A stretch of DNA of 64,000 nucleotides from an uncultured Chthonomonas sp. (GTDB taxonomy: Bacteria > Armatimonadota > Chthonomonadetes > Chthonomonadales > CAJBBX01): positions 1-64,000 of the forward strand of contig CAJBBX010000132.1 in assembly GCA_903951425.1 (NCBI GenBank). The letters are read 5' to 3'. Positions 33,623-43,368 of the stretch are shown here, piece after piece; position 1 is the first letter of the stretch, and each line of letters starts with the position of its first letter. A model generated the notes under the pieces. It had not been told where the DNA came from and searched no databases. It saw nothing but the letters and a program-made list of their open reading frames with translations. Made by a program: the position numbers and the translations under genes.

Positions 33623-33647
33623 CGTCGCTCTCCTCTCCTCTGCGCGC

Positions 33648-34823
33648 TTACCACTGCGCGGGCATGTACTTGCCCACGTCGTCCTTGGTGATGACCCGCT
33701 TCGGCAGGTAGTAGACCGGATTGCCGATCTTCTTGCCGTTGAGCCAGTCGGCGGCGAGGCTCATGGGCAGGGCGCCATCGGCCTCGGCGGACTGGTAGGT
33801 GATGGCGTTGAGCTTGCCCGCCTTCACGAAGTCCATCCCGACCTTGCTGTTGCCCGCCGCCACGCGGATGATGTCGTCGCGCTTGGCGGCCTTGATCGCC
33901 TCGTTGATGCCGATCTGCGCGCCGGAGTCGTCGGCGCTGACGATGCCCTTGAGCTCCTTGCCGAACCGCGTGATCCAGTCCGAGACGGCCTGCATGGTGG
34001 GCTCGGCCTGCAGCTTGGTGGCCTGCATGTCGAGGCACTTCATCTTCGGCGCGATCTTCTTCAGCTCGCTGGTGATGGCGAAGGTGCGCGAGAAGAAGGG
34101 GGAGCTGCCGGGCATGTGCCGCACGATGGTGTAGCCGCCCTCGTAGTGCATCAGCTCGGCGAACTTCTTGGCGAGCATGCGGAACTGGCCCCAGTCGTCC
34201 GGGCCGGTCCAGGTGAGCAGGTACTTCATCCCGTCGTCGATGGGGATGAGGTTGCTGGCGATGACCGGGATGCGCGCCTGGTGGAGCTTGCGCAGGAGCG
34301 GCACCACGGCGGTGGCGTCCACGGGCAGGATGATGACCAGGTCGGGCCGCTCGTTGATGGCCTGGTCCACCTGCTGCGACTGGAGGTTGATGTCGTTGTT
34401 CGCCACCAGCGTCTTGAGTTCTATGCCGTAGGCGTCGGCCACCTTCTGCATGCCCTTGGTGTAGGCGGTCAGGTAGGGGTGGTCCATGAAGCGGAGGCAG
34501 AGGACGCGCTTGCCCCGTGCCCCTCCGGCGGGCGGCTCGGGCTGCGGCAGCTTGTCCGACTTCCAGCCGGCGTACTCGATGTCGAACCAGTGCAGGGCGT
34601 CATCCTCGGGCAGCGCTTTGGGGTCGGCCGGCCGCGCGGGCGGCGTGAGCGGCGCCGTGTCGACGATGACGAGCGGCTGCCCGTCACCCGACTTGAGCGT
34701 GGAGACATCGACCTTCGGCCCGGACGGAGTAGGCGCCGGGGGCTTGTCGCCGCCCTTGCCGCTGCATCCCACCAGGAGCGCCACGGCCGCCACGGCGGCC
34801 ATCGCCATCGTCACAGATCTCAT
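33648..34823 (-). CDS. Sugar ABC transporter substrate-binding lipoprotein
   Basis: The 391-residue protein has a lipoprotein signal (AAVALLVGCS, lipidated at Cys) and a Pro-rich linker. A type-1 periplasmic binding fold of the ribose/rhamnose group follows: KRVLCLRFMDHPYLTAYTKGMQKVADAYGIELKTL, then QQVDQAINERPDLVIILPVDATAVVPLLRKLHQARIPVIASN and VSADDSGAQIGINEAIKAAKRDDIIRVA. GGGAGGA precedes the chosen ATG; upstream open frame lacks protein character. It is followed by rhaM, so L-rhamnose is the likely ligand, by analogy with RhaS. No permease or ATPase for it is present in the window. Confidence 0.87.
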   Translation of the reverse strand: MRSVTMAMAAVAAVALLVGCSGKGGDKPPAPTPSGPKVDVSTLKSGDGQPLVIVDTAPLTPPARPADPKALPEDDALHWFDIEYAGWKSDKLPQPEPPAGGARGKRVLCLRFMDHPYLTAYTKGMQKVADAYGIELKTLVANNDINLQSQQVDQAINERPDLVIILPVDATAVVPLLRKLHQARIPVIASNLIPIDDGMKYLLTWTGPDDWGQFRMLAKKFAELMHYEGGYTIVRHMPGSSPFFSRTFAITSELKKIAPKMKCLDMQATKLQAEPTMQAVSDWITRFGKELKGIVSADDSGAQIGINEAIKAAKRDDIIRVAAGNSKVGMDFVKAGKLNAITYQSAEADGALPMSLAADWLNGKKIGNPVYYLPKRVITKDDVGKYMPAQW

Positions 34824-34892
34824 CGTATCCTCCCGCACGGCGCAGGCGGATTGCCCGCGCGATTCACCCCAACCTTCGGCACACCGGCTCCC

Positions 34893-34939
34893 GGCGTTCG
34901 GGGCCGTGCACACTGTTCGACGTCGACGCCCCGAACGCC
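34893..34939. promoter_or_regulatory. 12-bp inverted repeat in divergent promoter region
   Basis: GGCGTTCGGGGC and GCCCCGAACGCC are exact complements separated by 23 bases that themselves contain the palindrome TCGACGTCGA. The repeat lies 70 bp upstream of the sugar-binding protein gene and 75 bp upstream of the Rpn-like gene. It could be an operator (two half sites for a dimeric regulator, or a looped structure) or a cruciform; no clear -35/-10 was found for either gene. Confidence 0.45.
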
Positions 34940-35014
34940 TGCATGGCGGCGCGTGCGCGGCCCCATCGGTGTACACTGAGCCGTTGCACTGCCTACGGGC
35001 GTTGGAGACGCTGA

Positions 35015-35927
35015 GTGGACCACGACCAGATCTGGAAGGAAGTGCTGACGGAGTTCTTCGGTGAGTTCATGGAGCTCTTCTTCCCGCGCATCGCCGAGCA
35101 GATCGACCTCGCGACGGTGGAGTTCAGCAATCCGGAGCTCTTTGCCGACCCGCCCACCGGTGGTGTTCGAAGGCCGGACCTGGTCGCCGAGGTCGCCTGC
35201 CGCGACGGCAAGCGCGAGCTGATCGTGATTCATGTGGAGGTGCAGAGCGGCCGCGACCCGGAAGTGGACCGGCGCATGTGGGAGTACTACTGCCTTCTGC
35301 GCTTCCGGAAGAAGCTGCCGGTGCTGCCGACCGTGCTCTACCTGGCGCCGGGACGCGCAGGCCTGGCGCTCGAGACCTACCGCGAAGAGCTGTTCGGCGA
35401 CACCTACTGCACGCTGCGCTACTGGGCGGTGGCGCTTCCGAGTTTCGAGGTGGCGCAGTTCCTGAACTCAGCGAACCTGCTGGCGCCGGCCGTCCCTGAT
35501 GCGGCCGGGCAGCCTGGGCCCGGCCCAGCACAAGCTCGAGGCGCTGCGAGCCGTTGCGGCAGCCCAGACCAACGAAGCGCGGCGATACATCCTGGCGGGC
35601 GTGGTGGGTGCGTATATGGTATTGTCGGACGAGCAGGAGGCCGTCTTCGCACGACTCGCCGCGATGCGGCCCGACACAGAGGTAACCAGCATGGTGAACA
35701 TCTTCGAACAGAAGGGCATCGAGAAGGGCATCGAGAGGGGCATCGCGGAGGGCCTGCTCGCCGGCCAGCGCCGGTCCCTGCTTGCACAGATGCGCAGCAA
35801 GCTCGGCGAACTGCCTGAGGAAGTGACGGCGCGCATCCAGGGCATCAGTGATCCCGAGCGGCTGGACGCGCTGCTGATGGCGATCCTCAAGGCCGACACG
35901 CTGGAGGAGATGACGGCCCTGATGTAG
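35015..35927 (+). pseudogene. Rpn-family PD-(D/E)XK nuclease, frameshifted
   Basis: The first part (GTG start, GGAGAC upstream) encodes the Rpn/PDDEXK_2 domain: RRPDLVAEVACRDGKRELIVIHVEVQS holds the catalytic Asp and the E-x-Q pair, followed by MWEYYCLLRFRKKLPVLPTVLYL. Around 35485-35500 the reading frame shifts. The expected continuation (LGPAQHKLEALRAVAAAQTNEARRYIL, then a DUF4351-type tail with KGIEKGIERGIAEGL) is in the next frame, as if one extra base were present near GGCCGTCCC. Joined, it would be about 304 residues, a normal length. Rpn proteins are DNA nucleases that promote RecA-independent recombination, and some act in defence. The shift may be a real mutation, an assembly error, or programmed. 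Confidence 0.75.
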
Positions 35928-36038
35928 GAACCCGGCGCCCCGCTTCGCCGATGCCATCCGACCGGTTCGCCTGCCGCAAGGAGAATCGGCGCCAGACCGC
36001 GAATGGTAGGCCCACTTCCGTGGGATTGGGGGCGTGCC

Positions 36039-39000
36039 ATGCGTTTGTGGATGTTGGTCGCGGCGGTCGCCGCATTGTGCCTGACCGGACGCGCGGCAGC
36101 CGCGGGCGCCGAGGTGGACCTGACCCGGGCCGAGATCGTGCTGGGCGCCGGGGCCGACCGGCTGGAGGCCCTGGCCGCCCGCGAACTGCAGCGCTACCTG
36201 GGGCTCATGGGCGCAGGGCGCTGCCGCATCGTGCCGCAGGCGCAGGGCGCCGGACCGCGCCTCGTGCTGGGCACTCCGCGCTCCAGCAGCGACGTGGCGC
36301 GCCTGGTGGCTGCGACGAAGACGGTCGGCTCGCTGGGCGACGAAGGCTACCTGCTCCACACGCGGCCGGGCCGGGTCACGCTGGCCGCCGCCACGCCGCG
36401 GGGCGTGCTGTGGGCCGTCTACGGACTGCTGGAGCGGCTGGGCGTGGGCTTCTATCTGGGAGGCGACGCGCTGGCCGGCGCAGGCCCGGCGCGACTGCCG
36501 GTGGGGCTGACGCTGTTGGAGCGGCCCGCTCTGAAGGTGCGCGGGAGCCTCCCCTGGTACAACTTCCTCAACAGCCCCACCACTTGGGACCGCGACGACT
36601 TCCGCTTCTTCTTCGACCAGATGGCCCGGATGCGGATGAACTTCGTGGGCTTCCACAGCTACGACTCGGAGCCCTTCTGCGCCTACGAGTTCGGCGGCAA
36701 GCTGATCGGCGGCGAGCCGCTGGTCACCGCGCACGACTACGGCTGGGGCACCATGGAGGGGCTGGCCACCCGCGACTTCGGCTTCGGTACCGGTGAGATG
36801 TTCAACGGCCCCGAGTTCGGCTCGAAGCCGGCCACGCAGCCCGGCTCCCGCGAGCAGCAGATCCGGCGCCAGCAGGCGCTCCTGGCCGAGGGCCTAACCT
36901 ACGCCCGTTCGCGCGGCCTGCACGTCTGCGTCGGCTTCGAGGTGATGGGCGACCCGACCCACCCCGATGCCCAGGCGCGGCTGGAGGCGCGGCTCACGGC
37001 GCTCATGAAGGCCTACCCGATGCTCGACACCGTCTGGATCTGGCAGTCCGAGGGCCTGGGCGGCGGATCGGACATCGCCGCGCCGGGCTCGCCCATGGAG
37101 CTGGCGGTGGCGCGCCATGGCGGCGCTTTCGCCTACTTGGAGAGCCCGGCCCGCATCCACGAGGCGGTGCGCGTCATGCTCTACTCGCGGCTGGCCCACG
37201 GCATCCTGCGGCGCCTGGCGCCGAAGGTCCGCATGGCCGTCAGCGGTTGGGGCGGGGACAAGTGGATGCGCTTCAGCGACTTCTACCTGGGCCTCGACAA
37301 GATGCTCCCGCCGGACGTCATCTTCGCCGCGCTGGACAACATCGACCCGAGCATGGCTACTACGGTGGCCGACGCCTACGGCAAGCTCAGCCCTGGCCGC
37401 GAGCGGTGGCCCATCCCCTGGTGGGAGTCCGACGGAGGCTACTCGAGGCGCGACCAGTGGGGCCCTCAGACCAACGCCGCGCCCTTCCTGCACCTCTGCC
37501 GCGACGTGCTCAGGAAGGGGTGCCAGGGTATGCTGGCCATCCACTGGCGTAGCCGCGACGTGGAGGAGGCCGCCGCGCTCCAGGCCCGCTTCGCCTGGGA
37601 CACGAGCCTCACCTACGAGGGCTTCTTTGACCGCTTCGCGCGCGCCTGCTACGGCCCGAACTGGGCGGCCGAGATGAGCTCTATCCACCGCGAATTGGAG
37701 GCGCTGGGGCCACGATGGACCGGGGCGCCGGGGCAGGTCGAGTGCGGCGGCTTTGAGTGGTTCAGCGAGGGGCGGCTGCCGCTACCGGGCAACCTCGCCA
37801 AGCTGGCGGCGCTGAGTAGCCGCATCGACCGGGTCCGCCGCGGCATGGTCGCCGGCGGCGAGACGGCCGGGCTGGAGCGCATCGACTGGCTCCTCGCCAC
37901 CATCGACTGGCTGGGGACCTACGATGAAGCCGCAGTAGCGCTGCGGCCCCGGGGTCCCGTGGACACCGCCCTGAACCGCGCCGAGGAGGCCAAGCGCACG
38001 GGAGACGCGGCTGCCTGCGCCTCGGCGGCGGCCGAGGCCGGCGCGGCGTTCCGAGCCGCGCCGCTGGGTCGGGCCATGAAGGCCTTCGCGCGGAAGATCA
38101 GCACTCGAGGCGAGTGGGGCGCGCTGGCGACCATCAACGTGAAGGCCTATGCGGCATATCGTCGAATCGTGGTGCGCCTGCGGGCGGTTGGCGGCGACCC
38201 GGGGCCCGAGGAGCGCGCCCTGCCCGCGTCCGTGGTAGCTCGCATCCAGATGCAGACGCCGGCCGGCCTGGTGGAGCCCCGCAAGTCCGTGGCCGTTGAG
38301 GCGGTCCTGCTGGGCAACACTGCGGGCCTCCGCGTTCGGTACCGGCCGGCCGGCGTCGGGACCTGGCGCACCGCGCCCATGTCGAACAGCTTCGCCAGGA
38401 CCTGGACAGGGGTCATCCCTGCCTCGGCGGTGGACGTCCACGGCATCGAGTATGTTGTGGAGGCGGTCGACGGCGCCGGCAGGGCAGTAGCGACGTCGCA
38501 GGTCTGGACCGCATCGGCTGTGACCATCCCAGATGTGCGCCCGTTCGCCCTGGCCGGAAGCCGGAAGCCCGCGCCGGTGCGGAACCTGACCGCCACAGCC
38601 GCGCCGGACTACGAGGTGCGGCTGGCATGGGAGGCCGCCACGCCCGGCGCCATGTGCGAAGTGACCCGTACGCCGCCCTGGCAGGGAGGCGCCACAGTCC
38701 GCACGGCGCTGGGCGAGCTATGCGACGTGCAGACCGTCGCCGGGGTGGCGCTACGGTACGAAGTGGCCGAGGTAGTCGGCGGCAAGCGCGGTTCCATGGC
38801 GACGGCCTCGGTGACGGTGCCCACGCTGGCGCCTCGGTCCGCTCCCGGCGGCCTGGAGGCGCGGGCCGGCGCCGGCAAGGTCCGGCTGACGTGGGCTCCT
38901 GTCCAGGGCCGTGTGCGAGGGTACCGCGTCTACCGCTCAGAAGCGGGCGGCGAGGCGGTCTGCATCACGCCGGAGCCCATCGCCGCGCCGCTGATCCTTG

Positions 39001-39671
39001 ACACCAGGGTCACGGCGCAGCGCGAGTACGCCTACACCGTCTCGGTGGTCGACCGGGGTGGTCGCGAGGGCGAGCGGTCGGAGCCGGTCCGGGCGGTCGC
39101 ACTGGAGCGGCCCTCGGGTCCGGTCTTCGAGGCGCGGCTCACCGGCCAGGCGCCCGGTGGGACGCTGCAGCCGCCCGCGGTCCTGACGGACGAGGGCCTC
39201 CAGACCCAGTCAGGCGGCTGGGTCGCCTACGCCAACCGGCCCGACTTCGCGCTGGAGGGCGAGTTCAGCGTCTCCATGCGCTTCAAGGCCGCCTCGGTCG
39301 ATGCCATCCCCGTGCTGGCCAGCTGCGGCGAGTTCGCGAAGCAGGGCTGGTTCGTGCAAATCCTGGCGCAAGGCCTCCGCTTCTCGTTGGGCGGCGAGAA
39401 CGTGATGGACGCCGGCCGCATCGAGGCGGGCCGCTGGTATCACGTGGCTTGCACGTATGACGGCGCCAGGATGCGCGTCTTCATCGACGGCAAGGAGGCG
39501 GGCAGCCGCCCGGCGCCGGTGATCGACTTCCGGCCCTGGCCCGGCCCGCTCTACGTGGGCCACTATCACCTCCGCGAGGAGATGTACCAGTTCCGGGGCC
39601 TGCTGCGGGACCTGCGCCTCTACGCCTTCGCCCTGACGCCGGAGGAGGTCGCCGCCGAAGCGGGTAGGTAG
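36039..39671 (+). CDS. Secreted alpha-glucuronidase-like glycoside hydrolase with Fn3 and LamG domains
   Basis: The 1210-residue protein has a signal peptide (MRLWMLVAAVAALCLTGRAAAA). A GH67/GH20-type N-terminal domain follows at about 25-135 (RLEALAARELQRYL, PRLVLGTPRSS, DEGYLLHTRPGRVTLAAATPRGVLWAVYGLLERLG). The (beta/alpha)8-type catalytic region is at about 165-600 (FFFDQMARMRMNFVGFHSYD, LDTVWIWQSEGLG, IPWWESDG). Two or three Fn3-like domains follow at about 700-1010, and a LamG/concanavalin-like domain at about 1030-1205 (GEFSVSMRFKAASVDAIPVL, RWYHVACTYDGARMRVFIDGKEAG). The catalytic Glu could not be fixed with certainty. It probably acts on uronic-acid-bearing plant glycans outside the cell. 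GGGGGC precedes the ATG; a longer start 36 bp upstream lacks a signal peptide. Confidence 0.8.
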   Translation: MRLWMLVAAVAALCLTGRAAAAGAEVDLTRAEIVLGAGADRLEALAARELQRYLGLMGAGRCRIVPQAQGAGPRLVLGTPRSSSDVARLVAATKTVGSLGDEGYLLHTRPGRVTLAAATPRGVLWAVYGLLERLGVGFYLGGDALAGAGPARLPVGLTLLERPALKVRGSLPWYNFLNSPTTWDRDDFRFFFDQMARMRMNFVGFHSYDSEPFCAYEFGGKLIGGEPLVTAHDYGWGTMEGLATRDFGFGTGEMFNGPEFGSKPATQPGSREQQIRRQQALLAEGLTYARSRGLHVCVGFEVMGDPTHPDAQARLEARLTALMKAYPMLDTVWIWQSEGLGGGSDIAAPGSPMELAVARHGGAFAYLESPARIHEAVRVMLYSRLAHGILRRLAPKVRMAVSGWGGDKWMRFSDFYLGLDKMLPPDVIFAALDNIDPSMATTVADAYGKLSPGRERWPIPWWESDGGYSRRDQWGPQTNAAPFLHLCRDVLRKGCQGMLAIHWRSRDVEEAAALQARFAWDTSLTYEGFFDRFARACYGPNWAAEMSSIHRELEALGPRWTGAPGQVECGGFEWFSEGRLPLPGNLAKLAALSSRIDRVRRGMVAGGETAGLERIDWLLATIDWLGTYDEAAVALRPRGPVDTALNRAEEAKRTGDAAACASAAAEAGAAFRAAPLGRAMKAFARKISTRGEWGALATINVKAYAAYRRIVVRLRAVGGDPGPEERALPASVVARIQMQTPAGLVEPRKSVAVEAVLLGNTAGLRVRYRPAGVGTWRTAPMSNSFARTWTGVIPASAVDVHGIEYVVEAVDGAGRAVATSQVWTASAVTIPDVRPFALAGSRKPAPVRNLTATAAPDYEVRLAWEAATPGAMCEVTRTPPWQGGATVRTALGELCDVQTVAGVALRYEVAEVVGGKRGSMATASVTVPTLAPRSAPGGLEARAGAGKVRLTWAPVQGRVRGYRVYRSEAGGEAVCITPEPIAAPLILDTRVTAQREYAYTVSVVDRGGREGERSEPVRAVALERPSGPVFEARLTGQAPGGTLQPPAVLTDEGLQTQSGGWVAYANRPDFALEGEFSVSMRFKAASVDAIPVLASCGEFAKQGWFVQILAQGLRFSLGGENVMDAGRIEAGRWYHVACTYDGARMRVFIDGKEAGSRPAPVIDFRPWPGPLYVGHYHLREEMYQFRGLLRDLRLYAFALTPEEVAAEAGR

Positions 39672-39750
39672 GCCTGGCGGCGATAGAACGGTCCGGGGCG
39701 GGTACAACGGTGTATCCTGCCTCATCTGATTGCCGCCAGGGAGTGCCGCC

Positions 39751-40974
39751 ATGCACCCAGCCACACGCCGCTCTGCCATGCTTGCCGCAGCTGCGCTGGT
39801 CGTTGCCGCCTATGCCGTCGCCGCTCCGCCCGCAGCCCGGCGGCCGGGCTCTGCCGCCGCCCCCAAGCGTGCGCCGGCGCCGCCGGCGAAGAAGGGAGCC
39901 ACCATGAACACCGACGTCGGCCTCTTTCCCGGAATGGCCTCGCTGCCCCTCATCACCGGCGCACGGACCCGCTCGGTCTGCGCCGAGAACCCCACCGGCG
40001 GGAAGGGCAAGGGCGGCATGGCTATCCCCGACCTCACCGAGAAGCAGTGGCCCGCCTCCGGCCGCGCCGCCGACAACCTGGGCCAAGGCTGGAAGGTACG
40101 CCCGTTCATCCGCGTCAACGCCGGCCAGACCGCCACGCTCATGGACGTGAAGGGCCCCGGCGTCATCCAGCACATCTGGCTCGTCGAGGGGCTCAACCGC
40201 GAACTGGTTCTGCGGTTCTACTGGGACGGCGAGGAGGCGCCCTCCATCGAGGTGCCGGCGCCGGACTTCTTCGCCGTGGGCAACGGCCGCTTCGCCCGCG
40301 TCAACTCGTTGGCCGTCACGGTGAACCCGGCCAACGCCCTCAGCTGCTTCTGGCCCATGCCCTTCCACAAGCGCGCCCGCGTGACGCTGACGAACGAGGG
40401 CGGTAAGGACGTCGAGCTGGTGGCTTACCAGATCACCTACGCCGAGACCCCGGTGCCGGCCAACGCGGGGATGCTGCATGCCCAGTACCGCCGGGCCACG
40501 ACGGAGGAGGTGAACCCATACGTCATCCTCGACGGCGTACGCGGCGCGGGCCGCTATGTGGGCACCTTCCTTTCCTGGATCCAGAAGGAGAAGGGCTGGT
40601 TCGGCGAGGGCGAGATCAAGTTCTACCTTGACGGCGACAAGCAGTTTCCCACTATCTGCGGGACCGGCACCGAGGACTACTTCCTGGGCAGCTACGGCTT
40701 CCCCGAACCCTACAGCACGGCCTACGCCGGCACGGTGCTTCCCTCCAGCGACGCCGCCGAGCCGCCCACGCCCTGGAGCCTCTACCGCTGGCACATCGCC
40801 GACCCGATCCAGTTCGCAAGCGACCTGCGCGTCACGATCCAGGCCCTCGGTTGGGGCAAGGACGGCAAGTATAAGAAGATGGCCGACGACATCTCCTCGG
40901 TGGCCTACTGGTACCAGCAAGAGCCCCACGCCGCATTCCCCAGGCTGCCGAGCGCGGCCGAGAGGATGCGGTAA
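39751..40974 (+). CDS. Secreted GH172 (DUF2961) glycoside hydrolase
   Basis: The 407-residue protein has a signal peptide and an Ala/Pro/Lys-rich linker, then the DUF2961 core. GPGVIQHIWLVEG is near residue 133, a jelly-roll strand LRFYWDGEEAPSIEVPAPDFFA follows, and GWFGEGEIKFYLDGD and TICGTGTEDYFLGSYGF at about 287-320 carry the two conserved Glu residues. Characterised GH172 enzymes act on alpha-fructofuranosyl or alpha-arabinofuranosyl linkages, including difructose anhydrides and arabinan. AGGGAGTG precedes the ATG. TATCCT about 33 bp upstream may be a -10, without a clear -35. It forms a cluster with other secreted hydrolases. Confidence 0.88.
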   Translation: MHPATRRSAMLAAAALVVAAYAVAAPPAARRPGSAAAPKRAPAPPAKKGATMNTDVGLFPGMASLPLITGARTRSVCAENPTGGKGKGGMAIPDLTEKQWPASGRAADNLGQGWKVRPFIRVNAGQTATLMDVKGPGVIQHIWLVEGLNRELVLRFYWDGEEAPSIEVPAPDFFAVGNGRFARVNSLAVTVNPANALSCFWPMPFHKRARVTLTNEGGKDVELVAYQITYAETPVPANAGMLHAQYRRATTEEVNPYVILDGVRGAGRYVGTFLSWIQKEKGWFGEGEIKFYLDGDKQFPTICGTGTEDYFLGSYGFPEPYSTAYAGTVLPSSDAAEPPTPWSLYRWHIADPIQFASDLRVTIQALGWGKDGKYKKMADDISSVAYWYQQEPHAAFPRLPSAAERMR

Positions 40975-41007
40975 GGACCCGGGCCGAAGGCAACAAGGGG
41001 AAGGAAG

Positions 41008-43104
41008 ATGCCCGCCATGAACGCTCAGGTCCTGATCTGCGCCTTGCTGTCGGCCGCGCTGTCGGCCTCGGCCGCCCCCATCTTCCATGTGGCGCCGGGC
41101 GGCGACGACGGCGGCCCCGGCTCTGCCAGGCGGCCGTTCGCCAGCCTGGAGCGGGCGCGCGACGCTGTGCGGTCGCTGGGGAAGCGCGATGGGGCCCGGG
41201 TCGTGCTGCACGCGGGGTCCTATGAGCGCTCCTCGAGCTTCGATCTGACCGAGGCCGACGGCGGCGCGCCGGGCCGCCCGGTTGTCTGGGAGGCCGCGCC
41301 GCGCGACGAGGTGCGGGTGCTGGGCGGCCGGGTGGCGCCTGCATCGCTCTTCCAGCCGGCCTCCGATGCTTCGATCGTGGATCGGCTCGATCCTGCCGCC
41401 CGAGGCCACGTCCTCGTCGCGGGCTTCGATGCTCTGGGCCTGAAGGGCTCCGAGGCGTTCCCCACCACCTACCACGGCGCGCCGCCCGGGCCGGAGCTCT
41501 TCTTCAACGGTGAGCGGCTACGGCTGGCCTGCTGGCCCAACAAGGGCTGGGCGCGCATCGCCCGTGTGGTGGACCCCGGTTCCGAGCCGAGGGAGGGCGA
41601 CATGGCCGGCCGACTGCCGGTCTTCGCGTACGACGGCGGCCGCCCTACCCGCTGGAAGGCCGACGCGGGCGTCTGGCTCCAGGGCTACTGGCGCTTCGAC
41701 TGGTACGACCAGGTCATCAAGGTCGGCGCCATCGACGCGGCGGCCCGCACCATCACGCTGGCCGCGCCGCATGTCTACTCGCTGAAGCCCGGCAACCCCT
41801 CGCCCCGCCGGTTCCGCGCGCTCAACGTGCTGGAGGAGCTGGACGAGCCCGGCGAGTTCGTCATCGATGTGGCGGGCCGCCGCGTCTTCCTCTGGCCGCC
41901 GACCGACCCGTCCGCCGCGCGGGTGGAGGTCTCCACGCTGAACGCGCCGGTCATCGCCCTGCGCGGCGCGTCGGACCTCACCATCAGGGGCCTCGCCGTG
42001 GAGTGCGGCCTCGCCGGCGGCATCGAGGTCGAGGGCGGACGGAATTGCGTCATCGACGCTTGCCGGGTCGGGAACCTGCGCCACACCGGCGTCCGGGTGA
42101 CCGGTGGGACGATGCATCGGGTGCAGAACTGCGACGTCCACGACACGGGCACGGGCGGGCTGGAGATGCAGGGCGGCGACCGCAAGACGCTGCAGCCGGC
42201 CGGCCACCAGGCGCTGAACAACCACATATGGCGCTTCTCCATGCACCAGTTCACCAGCGCCTACGGGCTCATCCTGGGCGGCGTGGGGAACCGGGCGGCC
42301 AACAACCTGATCCACGACGCTCCGCACCAGGCCGTCTCGCTGGTCGGCAACGACCACGTCTTCGAGCTGAACGAGGTGCACAGCGTCTGCATGGAGACGG
42401 ACGACTGCGGCGCGCTCTACAAGGGCCGGAACCCCTCCTGCCGGGGCAACCTGATCCGCTGGAACTACTGGCACGACATCGGGAGCCCCATGGGCCACGG
42501 CAACGCGGCCGTCTACTTCGACGACGGCGACGGCGGCGACACGGTCCTCGGCAATGTCTTCGTGCGGTGCGGCGACCCCGGCATCGGCTCGTTCGGCACG
42601 GTCTTCTCCCACGGCGGCCACGACATCCGGGCCGACAACAACCTCTTCGTGGAGTGCAAGCGCGCCCTGGGGTCGGCGCCGTGGGACTACCCGCGCTGGC
42701 TCGACGCGGTGCGCGGTGGGCAGGACTGCTTCTTCACCGAGAAGCTGCGCAAGGAGGTCGACATCACCCGACCACCGTACACCACGCGCTACCCGGAGCT
42801 GGCGGGCTTCATGGACCCCAAGCCCGAGACGCCCCGCGTCAACCGCGCCGCCCGCAGTATCCTGGTCCGGTGCGGCCAGGTCTCCGGCGGCGCCTGGCTA
42901 CTGGAGCCCAACTCAACCTGGTGCACCAATGAAGACCCCGGCTTCGTGGACATGGCCGCCGGCAACTACGCGCTGAAGAAGGGCGCCGAAGCCTTCCGCC
43001 GAGTACCGGGCTTCCAGCCCATTCCGTTCGGGAGGATGGGGCTGCAGCGGCCCACGGCAGTGCGGTCAGTAAGGCCACCGGGGTCCGGGCCCGGACCTCA
43101 CTGA
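41008..43104 (+). CDS. Secreted parallel beta-helix glycoside hydrolase-like protein (GH141-like)
   Basis: The 698-residue protein has a signal peptide (VLICALLSAALSASA) and IFHVAPGGDDGGPGSARRPFASLERARDAV, the usual entry of right-handed beta-helix enzymes. A long series of helix rungs follows (LTIRGLAVECG, GIEVEGGRNCVIDACRVGN, HTGVRVTGG). METDDCGALYKGRNPSCRGNLIRWNYWHDIGSP near residue 452 matches the conserved acidic active-site region of GH141-type proteins, which include alpha-L-fucosidase and xylanase activities. The start ATG has AAGGGG seven bases upstream; an ATG three codons later is equally possible. Its last 12 codons overlap an inverted repeat. Confidence 0.78.
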   Translation: MPAMNAQVLICALLSAALSASAAPIFHVAPGGDDGGPGSARRPFASLERARDAVRSLGKRDGARVVLHAGSYERSSSFDLTEADGGAPGRPVVWEAAPRDEVRVLGGRVAPASLFQPASDASIVDRLDPAARGHVLVAGFDALGLKGSEAFPTTYHGAPPGPELFFNGERLRLACWPNKGWARIARVVDPGSEPREGDMAGRLPVFAYDGGRPTRWKADAGVWLQGYWRFDWYDQVIKVGAIDAAARTITLAAPHVYSLKPGNPSPRRFRALNVLEELDEPGEFVIDVAGRRVFLWPPTDPSAARVEVSTLNAPVIALRGASDLTIRGLAVECGLAGGIEVEGGRNCVIDACRVGNLRHTGVRVTGGTMHRVQNCDVHDTGTGGLEMQGGDRKTLQPAGHQALNNHIWRFSMHQFTSAYGLILGGVGNRAANNLIHDAPHQAVSLVGNDHVFELNEVHSVCMETDDCGALYKGRNPSCRGNLIRWNYWHDIGSPMGHGNAAVYFDDGDGGDTVLGNVFVRCGDPGIGSFGTVFSHGGHDIRADNNLFVECKRALGSAPWDYPRWLDAVRGGQDCFFTEKLRKEVDITRPPYTTRYPELAGFMDPKPETPRVNRAARSILVRCGQVSGGAWLLEPNSTWCTNEDPGFVDMAAGNYALKKGAEAFRRVPGFQPIPFGRMGLQRPTAVRSVRPPGSGPGPH

Positions 43105-43106
43105 CA
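43064..43106. repeat. Inverted GTCAGT/ACTGAC element with embedded 16-bp palindrome
   Basis: GGTCAGT at the left and ACTGAC at the right enclose GGTCCGGGCCCGGACC, a perfect 16-bp palindrome. It spans the stop codon of the beta-helix gene and could act as a terminator. The GTCAGT word recurs in the intergenic regions near 51.8 kb and 54.3 kb. Confidence 0.5.
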
Positions 43107-43258
43107 TCACTGTCGGCGGCTACGCTTTGCCGGCGCCGCACATTTATCGGCTACGCAAGCCATCGGGCAACCATGCTCTGACCGTTGTCCCTGAGTGAGG
43201 GGCCCGGGAGCCGGGTTGCCTCCAAGGCCCCACGATCGTCCCATCCCAGCCGGGGAAA

Positions 43259-43289
43259 GTGACAATCTTGAGGTCCCGTACGGTAGCAT
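43259..43289 (+). promoter_or_regulatory. Possible promoter of the alpha-L-fucosidase gene
   Basis: GTGACA and TAGCAT are separated by 19 bp, about 80 bp upstream of the fucosidase ATG, in a 264-bp gap that otherwise shows no gene. The spacing is long, so this is a weak call. Confidence 0.3.
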
Positions 43290-43368
43290 CTCCATAGCGC
43301 GGCAACGGGCCGGCGTTTTCGGCGTGCTTCGTGGCGGTCCCAACGTTATCGCGCGGGAGGTGCATCTC

